From: Pseudomonas sp. H3(2019)
GTDB lineage: Bacteria; Pseudomonadota; Gammaproteobacteria; Pseudomonadales; Pseudomonadaceae
Direction of reading: 5' to 3'
Assembly (NCBI RefSeq): GCF_007713465.1
Contig: NZ_VMSG01000031.1
Coordinates: 1 to 64,000 of the forward strand
DNA: 64,000 bases
Shown: positions 26,594 to 35,316 of the stretch, one piece after another
How positions within the stretch are numbered: position 1 is the stretch's first letter
How the letters are laid out: each line of letters opens with the position of its first letter
Position numbers and translations under genes: made by a program
The notes under the pieces: model-generated
The model's input: only the letters and a program-made list of their open reading frames with translations
The model's database searches: none
What the model was told of the DNA's origin: nothing

Positions 26594-27787
26594 TCATCGT
26601 GATCGAGGCATTGCGGCTCGCGATGCAAGCAACGCTAGTACAGCAGCCCCCAGAAGAAATGCGCTGCTGGTGATGAATGTCGCCTGATAGCCAACGCCGT
26701 CATACAGAATCCCACCCACGGTCGCGCCGAGCGTAATTGCCAGCTGAATCACGGCCACCATTAAGCCGCCGCCCGCCTCTGCATTTTGTGGAAGTACGCG
26801 TGATAGCCAAGTAAACCAGCCCACGGGTGCGCACGTAGCGATCAGACCCCATATCCCCAGCAAAACGGCTGTAGCCGCCATTGATCTGCCATAGACAATT
26901 AGAGCCACGGCAATTCCCGACATCAACAGCGGAATGAGCATCAGCACTTGAAAAAGACTTCGGTTCAGCACTGAACCGATCACCATCGTGCCCGCCAATC
27001 CGGCCATCCCAATGATCAGCAGTAGCAAGGATAATCCAGACACATCAACGCGGGTCACCGACTCAAGAAACGGGCGCAGATAGGTGAATAACGCGAACTG
27101 CCCCATAAACAAAAATGCCACCGCAGCCATGCCCAGTGAGACTTTGGCGCTACCTAACAGCCGAAACACATCAATTGCAGATCCAGACTCATTTTGACTT
27201 GGCATTTTCGGCAACGTGAATGCCTGCCAACAGAGCGCCAGAGCAGCGAGCGGAACCACACAGAAGAATGCACCTCGCCAGCCGATCAGCCCGCCCATGA
27301 AACTGCCAATGGGGGCTGCGACCGCCGTGGCGAGTGCAGTACCGCCCTGGATCAAAGCAATGGCTTTTGTAACGAAACTATCGGGTGCAATCCGCATCAT
27401 GACGGCGGTCGACATTGACCAACTGCCACCAATCGCGATCCCTAAAATGGCCCGGCCCACCATCAGTGTCGAGTAGTTCGGGGCAAAGGCGACGAGCGTG
27501 CCAGAGGCAATCATCAAGGCCGTCAGGAAAAGCAAAACGGGCCTTCGGTCGAGTCGGCGAATGACTGAAGAGATGAAAAGACTGGTGATGACCGCGAAGA
27601 GGCCAGAAATTGAAATCGCTTGTCCGGCCTGCCCCTCTGTCAGCGCGAGATCGGTGGCAATTGGTGTGAGCAAACTCACCGGCAGAAACTCGGAAGTTAC
27701 CAGAGCGAAGGCGCACAGCGACATCGCCAGGACGGCGCCCCACACTTGGCGGCTCGCTGTTTGAATAGGTAAAGCGGTGCTGCTCAT
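26594..27787 (-). CDS. MFS transporter, DHA1 (sugar/nucleoside or drug efflux) type
   Basis: A 397-residue 12-TM major facilitator permease. The start motif ALVTSEFLPVSLLTPIA and the loop RRLDRRPVLL (motif A variant), plus GRAILGIAIGGSWSM, are those of the NepI/AraJ/YdhP exporter group. It acts as a proton antiporter in the inner membrane. GGGGGAG precedes the ATG. It faces the same way as the hydrolase gene upstream, with a hairpin between them, so it probably has its own promoter. Substrate cannot be told; nearby redox enzymes suggest a small organic compound. Confidence 0.85.
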   Translation of the reverse strand: MSSTALPIQTASRQVWGAVLAMSLCAFALVTSEFLPVSLLTPIATDLALTEGQAGQAISISGLFAVITSLFISSVIRRLDRRPVLLFLTALMIASGTLVAFAPNYSTLMVGRAILGIAIGGSWSMSTAVMMRIAPDSFVTKAIALIQGGTALATAVAAPIGSFMGGLIGWRGAFFCVVPLAALALCWQAFTLPKMPSQNESGSAIDVFRLLGSAKVSLGMAAVAFLFMGQFALFTYLRPFLESVTRVDVSGLSLLLLIIGMAGLAGTMVIGSVLNRSLFQVLMLIPLLMSGIAVALIVYGRSMAATAVLLGIWGLIATCAPVGWFTWLSRVLPQNAEAGGGLMVAVIQLAITLGATVGGILYDGVGYQATFITSSAFLLGAAVLALLASRAAMPRSR

Positions 27788-27877
27788 CTAGTCTCCCCCA
27801 ATGCGCAAAGCGCCAACACCGTCGAACAATTCATGCCGTCGGCATCAGCTCAGAACGGTTGAGCTGGATAATTCGAA

Positions 27878-27901
27878 AGGCCCCACTCAATCGAGGGGCC
27901 T
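27878..27901 (-). terminator. Rho-independent terminator after the hydrolase gene
   Basis: AGGCCCC and GGGGCCT pair with a 10-base loop; read on the minus strand the hairpin is followed by TTTCG. It lies 35 bp past the hydrolase stop. Confidence 0.6.
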
Positions 27902-27935
27902 GCTACTCAGTTGCCTGAACGCCCAACGATAAATG

Positions 27936-28964
27936 TCACTTAAGATTGGTTTGGAAGAACGAAGTCAACTTGGCGAACGGGATAAGGTTGACCCGATCAT
28001 AGAGATCCACATGGCCCGCACCTGGAATGATGACAAGCTCTTTGGGTTGGCCAGCCAGTCGATAGGCCTCCTCACTGAACTCACGCGAGTGCGCATTCTC
28101 ACCGGCGATGAACAGCATCGGGCGTGGCGAGATAGTCTCGATATCGTTGAACGGATAGAAGTTCATGAACTTGGCATTGCTGGTCAGCGTCGGGTGAGTG
28201 GTCAGTAACGGTGACTGGCCTTTGGGGGTGAATTCACCGCGTGGCGTGCGGTAGAAATCATAGAATTCGCGCTCAATAGCGTTGGATTTCTCCGTCAGCT
28301 TATGGACAGTTCCGCTGGTGTACTTGGTTTCGCCACCAGTGAACTCGACATAACGCTGCTCGGCGGCAGCGGCGATGGCTTGCTTCCTCTGCTCGACAGT
28401 GACGGAATGCTTCAAGCCGTTTCGATTGGCCGCGCCCATGTCGTACATGCTGACCGTGGCAACGGCCTTCATTCGAGGGTCGATCTTGGCAGCGCTGATG
28501 ACGAAGCTGCCGCTACCACAGATGCCCAGGACACCAATCCGGTTCCGATCAACGAATGTCTGTGTGCCGAGGTAATCCACGGCCGCACTGAAGTCTTCTG
28601 CATAGACTTCTGGCGAAACCGCATTGTGCGGTTGACCATCACTTTCGCCCCAGAACGACAGATCGATGGCAAGGGTCACGAAACCTTGCTCAGCCAGTTT
28701 CTGGGCATATAGGTTCGAACTCTGCTCTTTGACCGCCCCCATGGGATGGCCAACGATGATCGCTGCACTTTTGCTACCGGGCTTCGAATCTTTAGGGACA
28801 AATAGATTGCCCACAGTTTTCATCTGGTACTGATTTTTGAAGGTCACCTTTCGCATCGTGACCTTCTCACTTTTATAAAAATTATCAGCTCCGTTAGACA
28901 TGTCTGCTCCCAGTGCGGAGAGCGACGCCATCAGAAGGCCGAGCAAGATAACGAATTTTCTCAT
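27936..28964 (-). CDS. Secreted alpha/beta hydrolase, dienelactone-hydrolase-like
   Basis: A 342-residue protein with a signal peptide (FVILLGLLMASLSALGAD), so periplasmic. The alpha/beta-hydrolase core has GHPMGAVKEQ (oxyanion region), the nucleophile elbow LGICGSGSF and the His block GAGHVDLYD. The nucleophile position is Cys, not Ser, as in dienelactone hydrolases and the YcjY group. GGGAG precedes the ATG. It is divergent from the LysR gene at 29155, which likely controls it. The reaction is unknown; the substrate may be an ester or lactone. Confidence 0.8.
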   Translation of the reverse strand: MRKFVILLGLLMASLSALGADMSNGADNFYKSEKVTMRKVTFKNQYQMKTVGNLFVPKDSKPGSKSAAIIVGHPMGAVKEQSSNLYAQKLAEQGFVTLAIDLSFWGESDGQPHNAVSPEVYAEDFSAAVDYLGTQTFVDRNRIGVLGICGSGSFVISAAKIDPRMKAVATVSMYDMGAANRNGLKHSVTVEQRKQAIAAAAEQRYVEFTGGETKYTSGTVHKLTEKSNAIEREFYDFYRTPRGEFTPKGQSPLLTTHPTLTSNAKFMNFYPFNDIETISPRPMLFIAGENAHSREFSEEAYRLAGQPKELVIIPGAGHVDLYDRVNLIPFAKLTSFFQTNLK

Positions 28965-29154
28965 GGGCTGCTCCCATAGGTGAATAGGTGCTGATCGATC
29001 GGGTTCTTGGGTCTGGATCAGCGAGTGGTTTGGGCCATACCTGTGACGACAGGTGAGGCTTGCCCTATTCTCTGGGAATACGCCACGCTTGATAATCTAA
29101 TGAAAGCTTGTTGAAGTTATAAGAACAGCTAATCAATATCGATAGGCGGCTTCG

Positions 29155-30084
29155 ATGCCACGACATAATTTGAACGACCTACTGGCCTTTGTGACAGTCG
29201 CAAGGGAAGGCAGCTTTACCCGAGCGGCCGCCCACTTGGGTGTCACGCAGTCTGCACTGAGCCAGACGATTTCCGGACTTGAAAAGCGCCTGAAGATAAG
29301 ACTACTGACGCGCACCACTCGCAGCGTTTCGCCGACCAGCGCCGGTGAACGACTGATGCACACCATCGGTCATCGCTTCGACGAGATCGAAGCTGAGCTG
29401 GATACTTTGATCGAGCTTCGTGACAAGCCAGCGGGCACGGTACGCATCACCTGTGGTGATTTTGTCCTGAGAACAATCCTGCTTCCCAGACTCACACCTT
29501 TGCTTCTCGAATACCCCGACATCAAGGTTGAGTTTGATATCAACTATGGCTTCCGAGACATCGTTGCCGACCGCTTCGATGCGGGCATCAGATTTGGCGA
29601 CACCGTCGATAAAGATATGATCGCCGTTCCAATCGGGCCAGAAGTACGGATGGCGGCAGTAGCGTCGCCATCGTATTTCGCAAGCAACCGTGCGCCAAAG
29701 AAGCCGCAGGATCTCGTGAATCACAGGTGCATCGACATACGCTATCCAACTCTTGGCGGGCTTGCTGTTTGGGAGTTCGAAAAGCGTGGTCGCAAGGTTA
29801 ATGTGCGTGTCGGTGGCCAGGTCATTCTGAACACAAGCACACATGTCCCAGCGGCGACAGTTAACGGCTTGGGCATCGCCTATTTGCCGGAAGAGGAATT
29901 TGCACCGCATATTGAGGATGGCCGCTTGGTACGGGTGCTAGAGGACTGGTGCCCTTTGTTCTCGGGCTATCACCTGTACTACCCAAGCCGTCGCTTGCCA
30001 ACACCGGCTTTTTCGCTTGTTCTGAATGCTCTTCGAGGTGATCCGCTGAAGAGTTTTGGGCGAAGTTTAGAGACTGCTGAATAA
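29155..30084 (+). CDS. LysR-family transcriptional regulator
   Basis: A 309-residue activator/repressor. The N-terminal winged HTH (1-60) reads DLLAFVTVAREGSFTRAAAH then VTQSALSQTISGLEKRLKIR. The C-terminal effector domain (about 90-300) is of the CrgA/DhcR type with VRITCGDFVLRTILLPRL. It is transcribed away from the secreted hydrolase gene with a 190-bp shared intergenic region, the usual LysR arrangement, so that hydrolase is the most likely target. The effector is unknown. Confidence 0.9.
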   Translation: MPRHNLNDLLAFVTVAREGSFTRAAAHLGVTQSALSQTISGLEKRLKIRLLTRTTRSVSPTSAGERLMHTIGHRFDEIEAELDTLIELRDKPAGTVRITCGDFVLRTILLPRLTPLLLEYPDIKVEFDINYGFRDIVADRFDAGIRFGDTVDKDMIAVPIGPEVRMAAVASPSYFASNRAPKKPQDLVNHRCIDIRYPTLGGLAVWEFEKRGRKVNVRVGGQVILNTSTHVPAATVNGLGIAYLPEEEFAPHIEDGRLVRVLEDWCPLFSGYHLYYPSRRLPTPAFSLVLNALRGDPLKSFGRSLETAE

Positions 30085-30134
30085 CGTTCACGGAAGATGG
30101 TGCCTACTTTCCGGGGCAATGCTGAGCCAGGACG

Positions 30135-30240
30135 CTACGAGTCAGAGCCGTAGCTATCCACCAACTCTTTCAAGGTTCGGTGATTCCCACCCATTGTCTC
30201 AACGACAACATTTCTCGCAGCACCTTCAATGCCTGGCTAA
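30135..30240 (-). other. Possible short gene remnant and TGCAC microsatellite
   Basis: On the minus strand an open stretch reads VVVETMGGNHRTLKELVDSY then GSDS and a stop at 30135-30137, which looks protein-like but has no start. Just beyond, 30253-30272 is four tandem copies of TGCAC. Nothing else is seen between the LysR and TetR genes. Confidence 0.3.
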
Positions 30241-30331
30241 ATGATCAAGATCTGCACTGCACTGCACTGCACGCCTTAGGCAACTTGATCTAATCGCCAA
30301 TGGAGCCAACACCCTATTTAGGGGCGTCCAT

Positions 30332-30931
30332 CTATGTGTTCCCCCACGGTTCACTGACTGGCGAAAACGGCAATGAAGCAATTATCTCAGCGTGGCAAAC
30401 CTCGAGTATTTCATCAGCCAGAGAAGAATCATCTGGGCAGGCGCGTGACAACATGACCGCACCGATTGCATGCGCCAGCATGTCGATCATTTTTGCCCGT
30501 ACCCCATCCTGCGGCGCGTCTTGCCTCGCCTTGTACTTTTCTTCAAGCGCTGCCAGCGCGCTTTCTACACCGCTGGCAAAGGTGGCTTTCAACTCATCTG
30601 ATTGACGCGCAGCGTCTCCACAAAGGGCCGCCATGGTGCAACCGCTGCCCCTGCCGTCTCGGTGATCCCTCGACACATAAAGATCGACGAATTCAGCAAC
30701 GTCGAGACCTTCGGAACTGTTCAGCGAATGCGAAAGACTGTTCGCTGCCGCTTCAGCCATCAGATCAGCCTTGGAGCCGAAGTGTTTGTAGAAACCTCCT
30801 TGCGTAAAACCGGCTGCAGCCATTAGTTCCGCCACCCCCACGCCATCGTAGCCACGCTCGCGAAACAGCTCTGAAGCCGTCTCAACGATGTGAGCTCGAT
30901 TGGCGAGTGATTGCGCCTTGGTGATCTTCAT
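30332..30931 (-). CDS. TetR-family regulator of the old yellow enzyme gene
   Basis: A 199-residue repressor. The HTH (about 12-55) reads IVETASELFRERGYDGVGVA then ELMAAAGFTQGGFYKHFGSK. The C-terminal domain has Cys in SGCTMAALCGDAA and SRACPDDS, an arrangement that could sense electrophiles as NemR does. It is divergent from the alkene reductase gene, and two identical operator-like sites lie in the 167-bp gap. It most likely represses the reductase and perhaps the following SDR. Confidence 0.88.
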   Translation of the reverse strand: MKITKAQSLANRAHIVETASELFRERGYDGVGVAELMAAAGFTQGGFYKHFGSKADLMAEAAANSLSHSLNSSEGLDVAEFVDLYVSRDHRDGRGSGCTMAALCGDAARQSDELKATFASGVESALAALEEKYKARQDAPQDGVRAKMIDMLAHAIGAVMLSRACPDDSSLADEILEVCHAEIIASLPFSPVSEPWGNT

Positions 30932-30973
30932 TTCGTGCGCCTCTGCATCTCAAAGCTATGCCCCCATCATACT

Positions 30974-31027
30974 ATGATGTCGATCACAATCAAAAGCGTT
31001 GACAGCTTTGAGCATGATCGACATCAT
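30974..31027. promoter_or_regulatory. Paired TetR operators and promoter of the reductase operon
   Basis: ATGATGTCGATCA at 30974-30986 is repeated inverted as TGATCGACATCAT at 31015-31027. Each contains TGAT-GTCG-ATCA, itself a palindrome apart from its core. TTGACA at 30999-31004 and CATCAT at 31022-31027, 17 bp apart, form a likely promoter for the plus-strand reductase gene, with the right operator covering the -10. Confidence 0.7.
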
Positions 31028-31098
31028 AAATACACCAACGCGAATCTTCCCTGGCACGGCGCATGTTGCCTTCATTAATCAACGAGTATGGAAACGAT

Positions 31099-32199
31099 AT
31101 GAACGATAAGACGTTATTTGAGCCGTACACGCTCGGCTCGCTGACACTTTCCAACAGAATCGTGATGGCTCCGCTGACGCGTAACCGTGCGGGGGAAGGC
31201 TTCGTCCCGAGCGAGTTCGCTGCAACCTATTACAGCCAGAGAGCTTCTACAGGCCTGTTGATCTCCGAAGCCTCGCAGATCTCGCAGCAGGGACAGGGCT
31301 ACCAGGACACGCCCGGCATCTACACGCAGGTGCAGATTGATGGCTGGCGCAAGGTCACCGATGCCGTCCACGCAAAAGGCGGACGAATTTTCCTGCAGTT
31401 GTGGCATGTCGGACGCGTATCGCACGTTGACCTGCAGGAGAACGGTGCCGCTCCGGTAGCACCCTCCGCTCTCCGTCCCGTGACCAAGGTGTTCGTCAAC
31501 AATAGCTTCCGGGACGTTTCAGAGCCGCGAGCGCTTGATATCAGCGAGCTTCCTGAGATCGTTAATGATTTTCGCCAAGCGGCGGCAAATGCCATCGCTG
31601 CGGGATTCGATGGCGTAGAGATCCACGGCGCAAACGGCTATTTGCTGGATCAGTTCGTCAAGGACGGTGCCAATATCCGCACCGATGCCTACGGTGGCTC
31701 GATTGAAAATCGCGCTCGCCTACTGCTGGAAGTGACGGCGGCGGTAGTAAACGAGGTCGGTGCCGGACGCACAGGTATCCGTATATCGCCAGTTTCGCCA
31801 GCCAATGGAGTCTCCAGCAGCGAACCGCAGGCCCAGTTTGACTACATTGTCGACCAACTCGATGCCTTGGGCATTGTGTACCTCCATGTGGTCGAAGGCG
31901 CGACTGGCGGGCCGCGCGATATTGCGCCCTTCGACTTTGGTTCTTTGCGCCAACGCTTCAAAAACACTTACATCGCGAACAATGGCTACGACGCGAATTT
32001 GGCCACCTCTCAACTCAACGATGACAAGGCTGACTTGATCGCCTTTGGACGTCCCTTCATAGGTAACCCGGACTTGGTGGAGCGCCTTAAAAACGCTGCC
32101 TCTTTGTCGGCATTCGATTCTGCGACCCTGTATGGCGGTGGTGCAGAAGGCTACATCGACTACCCAACCCTTGCTGAATCCAGCACCCGACACGGCTAA
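31099..32199 (+). CDS. Old yellow enzyme / N-ethylmaleimide reductase-type alkene reductase
   Basis: A 366-residue FMN-dependent ene-reductase that reduces C=C bonds of enals, enones, maleimides or nitro-olefins with NAD(P)H. The TIM barrel begins LFEPYTLGSLTLSNRIVMAP with MAPLTRNRAG. The substrate-binding pair is in VEIHGANGYLLDQF (His, Asn), and YGGSIENRARLLLE and DLIAFGRPFIGNPDL bind FMN. The ATG at 31099 was preferred (MNDKTLF) with GGAAA upstream. It heads a plus-strand set of redox genes under the divergent TetR protein. Confidence 0.92.
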   Translation: MNDKTLFEPYTLGSLTLSNRIVMAPLTRNRAGEGFVPSEFAATYYSQRASTGLLISEASQISQQGQGYQDTPGIYTQVQIDGWRKVTDAVHAKGGRIFLQLWHVGRVSHVDLQENGAAPVAPSALRPVTKVFVNNSFRDVSEPRALDISELPEIVNDFRQAAANAIAAGFDGVEIHGANGYLLDQFVKDGANIRTDAYGGSIENRARLLLEVTAAVVNEVGAGRTGIRISPVSPANGVSSSEPQAQFDYIVDQLDALGIVYLHVVEGATGGPRDIAPFDFGSLRQRFKNTYIANNGYDANLATSQLNDDKADLIAFGRPFIGNPDLVERLKNAASLSAFDSATLYGGGAEGYIDYPTLAESSTRHG

Positions 32200-32273
32200 A
32201 AATCACGTCTGCGCACGTCCTCCGGACACCACGCATGACTCGCCTATCGATATCTGAAACAGAGGATCAATTC

Positions 32274-33062
32274 ATGAGCATCCCTACCACTGTTCTCATT
32301 ACCGGCGCCTCCACTGGCATCGGCGCCACCTATGCCGAGCGCTTTGCACAGCGCGGACACGACCTCGTACTGGTTGCCCGCGACAAAGGGCGGCTGGATG
32401 CTCTTGCAGCCCAGCTGCGTGAGAAACACAACATCACCATTGATGTTCTCCTGGCTGACCTGACCCAAATCAGAGATTTGACCACGGTCGAGGCTCGCCT
32501 GCGCGATGACGCCAGCATTGGCATCCTGGTGAACAATGCAGGCGCCGCACAATCCGGCAGCTTTATCGAACAATCCACCGACAGCGTTGCTCAGTTGGTT
32601 ACGCTCAACACTACCGCACTGGTACGGCTTGCCAGCGCCATCGCCCCACGCCTGGCACAAGCCGGGGACGGAGCGATTATCAACATAGGCTCGGTTGTTG
32701 GCCTGGCACCTGAGTTCGGCATGACGGTCTACGGCGCGACCAAGGCGTTTGTGTTGTTTCTTTCACAAGGTATGAGCCTGGAGCTAGCGCCCAAAGGCGT
32801 CTATGTGCAAGCCGTTCTGCCAGCAGCCACTCGTACCGAAATCTGGGAGCGAGCGGGTATCGACATCAATACCCTCAGTGACGTCATGGAAGTGGGTGAT
32901 CTGGTCGATGCCGCGCTGGTCGGATTTGATCGTCGCGAGCCCGTGACCATTCCACCATTACATGACGCCGCACGTTGGGATGCATTGCAGGGTGCACGTC
33001 AGGGCTTGCTGTCGCAGATCAGGCAATCCGATGTCGCCGAGCGTTATCAAGCCAAGGCGTAA
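32274..33062 (+). CDS. Short-chain dehydrogenase/reductase
   Basis: A 262-residue classical SDR. The nucleotide motif is TGASTGIGATYAERF near the N-terminus, then NNAG, a catalytic Ser in NIGSVVGLAPEFG and Tyr-Lys in VYGATKAFVLF. The ATG at 32274 has AGGA upstream; the 13 codons before are not SDR-like. It follows the ene-reductase by 75 bp and is probably co-transcribed. It would oxidise or reduce a hydroxyl/carbonyl group with NADP(H); substrate unknown. Confidence 0.9.
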   Translation: MSIPTTVLITGASTGIGATYAERFAQRGHDLVLVARDKGRLDALAAQLREKHNITIDVLLADLTQIRDLTTVEARLRDDASIGILVNNAGAAQSGSFIEQSTDSVAQLVTLNTTALVRLASAIAPRLAQAGDGAIINIGSVVGLAPEFGMTVYGATKAFVLFLSQGMSLELAPKGVYVQAVLPAATRTEIWERAGIDINTLSDVMEVGDLVDAALVGFDRREPVTIPPLHDAARWDALQGARQGLLSQIRQSDVAERYQAKA

Positions 33063-33160
33063 TCATCGTGCAGCAGGCGCTGGTGCGCAGCTCTCGATTT
33101 AAAAGCGCCTGCAACACACAGTCTCACTTGCAGTTTTTCGACCCGCAACACGGGGCAAAC

Positions 33161-34030
33161 ATGAATATTCAAGACACAAAACTTCATCCCGGGTCGCACA
33201 CGCCGTTCGTAAATGCAGCGAACCAATGGATCAAGGTCGAAGGAACAGCGTTCGCTTACCGTGACATAGGCCCCAAGAGTGAGTTGCCGCTCGTTCTGCT
33301 TAACCATTGGGGCGCAGTGCTGGACAACTTCGACCCACGGGTCATGGATGGGCTCGCAAGCACCAGACGCATCATCGCCACTGACTATCGGGGAATCTGC
33401 GCATCAGGTGGTACCGCCCCGGCGACAGTCAGGGAAATGGCAAACGATTCCATCGCCGTGATTCGGGCGCTGGGGTTCAAAAAAATCGACCTGCTGGGTT
33501 TTTCACTCGGAGGGTTCGTGGCCCAGGAAATTGCCCTTAGCGCCCCTGACCTGGTGCGAAGACTAATTCTGACCGGCACGGGGCCCGCCGGCGGCAAGGG
33601 CATCGACAAAGTCTGGTCAGTGTCCTGGCCGTTGATGCTTAAAGGATTGCTGACGTTGCGCGATCCAAAGACCTACCTATTCTTCACCTCGACGGTCAAT
33701 GGTCGGCGAGCCGCCAAGGATTTTCTGAAGCGCTTGAAAGAGCGCAGGAAAGATCGAGTTGAAAACTCTACGCCAACCGCTTTTATGCGGCAGTTGAAAG
33801 CCATTAACGCGTGGGGCAGACAGCCTTCGCAAAACCTCAGCCGCATACAGGTACCGACGCTGATCGCCAACGGTGATACCGACATCATGGTTCCAACGGT
33901 GAACTCCACCGACCTGGCAAACCGGATCCCGAATTCACACCTAATCATTTACGAAGACGCCGGGCATGGCGGGATTTTCCAACATCATGCCGACTTCGTG
34001 GCGAAAGCAACAGCATTCCTCGATGCCTGA
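33161..34030 (+). CDS. Alpha/beta hydrolase (haloperoxidase/esterase type)
   Basis: A 289-residue cytosolic hydrolase. The oxyanion region is LLNHWGAVLDNFD, the nucleophile elbow LLGFSLGGFVAQ (Ser), the acid Asp in IANGDTDIMVP and the His in EDAGHGGIFQH. The ATG at 33161 (MNIQDTKLHP) was chosen over upstream in-frame codons, which overlap the SDR gene. The ribosome site is weak. It lies in the redox island between an SDR and an MDR reductase; role and substrate are unknown. Confidence 0.88.
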   Translation: MNIQDTKLHPGSHTPFVNAANQWIKVEGTAFAYRDIGPKSELPLVLLNHWGAVLDNFDPRVMDGLASTRRIIATDYRGICASGGTAPATVREMANDSIAVIRALGFKKIDLLGFSLGGFVAQEIALSAPDLVRRLILTGTGPAGGKGIDKVWSVSWPLMLKGLLTLRDPKTYLFFTSTVNGRRAAKDFLKRLKERRKDRVENSTPTAFMRQLKAINAWGRQPSQNLSRIQVPTLIANGDTDIMVPTVNSTDLANRIPNSHLIIYEDAGHGGIFQHHADFVAKATAFLDA

Positions 34031-34075
34031 GGATGTTCCGCCATTCCCATTTGAAGCTATAAGAGTTGACTCATC

Positions 34076-35074
34076 ATGAAGGCATTTTTAATCGACCGTT
34101 ATGGCAAAAAAGCGGGACGTATTGGCGAGGTGGCCGTTCCCGAGGTGGGTGATCATGACGTTCTGGTTCAAGTGCATGCGACAAGCGTGAACTTGCTCGA
34201 TACGAAGATCAGCACAGGCGAATTCAAACTGATCCTGCCGTATTCATTCCCGCTGATATTGGGAAACGACCTGGCTGGGGTCGTGACTAGCGTTGGATCC
34301 GCTGTGCAGCGCTTCAAGCCAGGTGACGAAGTCTACGCGCGCCCTCCTCAAGAGCGCATAGGCACGTTCGCTGAGCTCATTGCAGTGAAGGAAAATGCGC
34401 TGGCGTTAAAACCCCAAAATATCAATATGCAAGAAGCCGCCTCTCTCCCCTTGGTCGCTCTGACGGCCTGGCAGGTGTTGGTTGAAACAGCCAGGTTGAA
34501 AAAAGGCCAGAAGGTGTTTATCCACGCCGGCTCCGGTGGCGTCGGCACCCTCGCCATCCAGCTCGCCAAGCATCTGGGCACCTTCGTCGCGACAACCACC
34601 AGCACAAACAATGTGGATTGGGTCAAGGCACTGGGAGCAGACGTTGTTATCGACTACAAGAAGCAAAACTTCGAAAGTATTCTGCAAGATTATGACGTCG
34701 TATTGAATAGCCTGGGCGCTGATGAGCTGGAAAAGTCGCTCACCATTCTGAGGCCTGGTGGCCAGCTCATATCCATCTCAGGGCCGCCGACGCCACAGTT
34801 CGCCCAAGAGCAAAAGCTGCCCTGGGTATTGAGCCTGATCATGCGTATGTTGAGCAGCGGGATCCGCAGAAAAGCGCGCAAAAAAAACATCAACTATGCG
34901 TTCGTATTTATGCGTGCCAGTGGTGCCCAGCTGGATGAGATAACGGCGCTCATCGAGTCCGGCATTATAAAGCCGGTGATCGACCGAACCTTCCCTTTCG
35001 AATCGACAGCCGAGGCGTTGAGTTATATCGGGCAAGGGAGATCAAAAGGCAAGGTCATTATTAAAATACAATAA
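34076..35074 (+). CDS. Zinc-free MDR oxidoreductase (quinone reductase-like)
   Basis: A 332-residue NADPH-dependent medium-chain reductase. The GroES-like N-terminal part (VPEVGDHDVLVQVHATSVNL) lacks zinc-binding Cys/His ligands; the Rossmann motif is AGSGGVGTLAIQLAK. Family members reduce quinones, enones or enoyl groups. It starts with ATG at 34076 and lies 45 bp after the hydrolase gene in the same orientation, so it is likely co-transcribed. Together with the ene-reductase it suggests detoxification or breakdown of electrophilic carbonyl compounds. Confidence 0.9.
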   Translation: MKAFLIDRYGKKAGRIGEVAVPEVGDHDVLVQVHATSVNLLDTKISTGEFKLILPYSFPLILGNDLAGVVTSVGSAVQRFKPGDEVYARPPQERIGTFAELIAVKENALALKPQNINMQEAASLPLVALTAWQVLVETARLKKGQKVFIHAGSGGVGTLAIQLAKHLGTFVATTTSTNNVDWVKALGADVVIDYKKQNFESILQDYDVVLNSLGADELEKSLTILRPGGQLISISGPPTPQFAQEQKLPWVLSLIMRMLSSGIRRKARKKNINYAFVFMRASGAQLDEITALIESGIIKPVIDRTFPFESTAEALSYIGQGRSKGKVIIKIQ

Positions 35075-35316
35075 CTAACCGCCACCACTCTATGACGAGA
35101 GATTAGATTGAGCAGCATGTCTTGGCATTCCGATGCTATCGGTATGTCAGCAGCGAACTCCATTGATTGAAGTTGTTAATAAAAGAACCCGCTCGTCAGT
35201 CCGGCGTCATTACTGATTACTGGCTTCCACATATCGGCAATGAATTATGATCGCAATACCTGATTATGTTCATAACAAAATTTCTTACATCTAGCCCTTT
35301 GGCACTGGAGTATCGA

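Noticed and set aside
30253..30272. TGCAC x4 microsatellite as a phase-variable promoter element
   Set aside because: It is not positioned between recognisable promoter parts and lies downstream of both neighbouring genes' stops.
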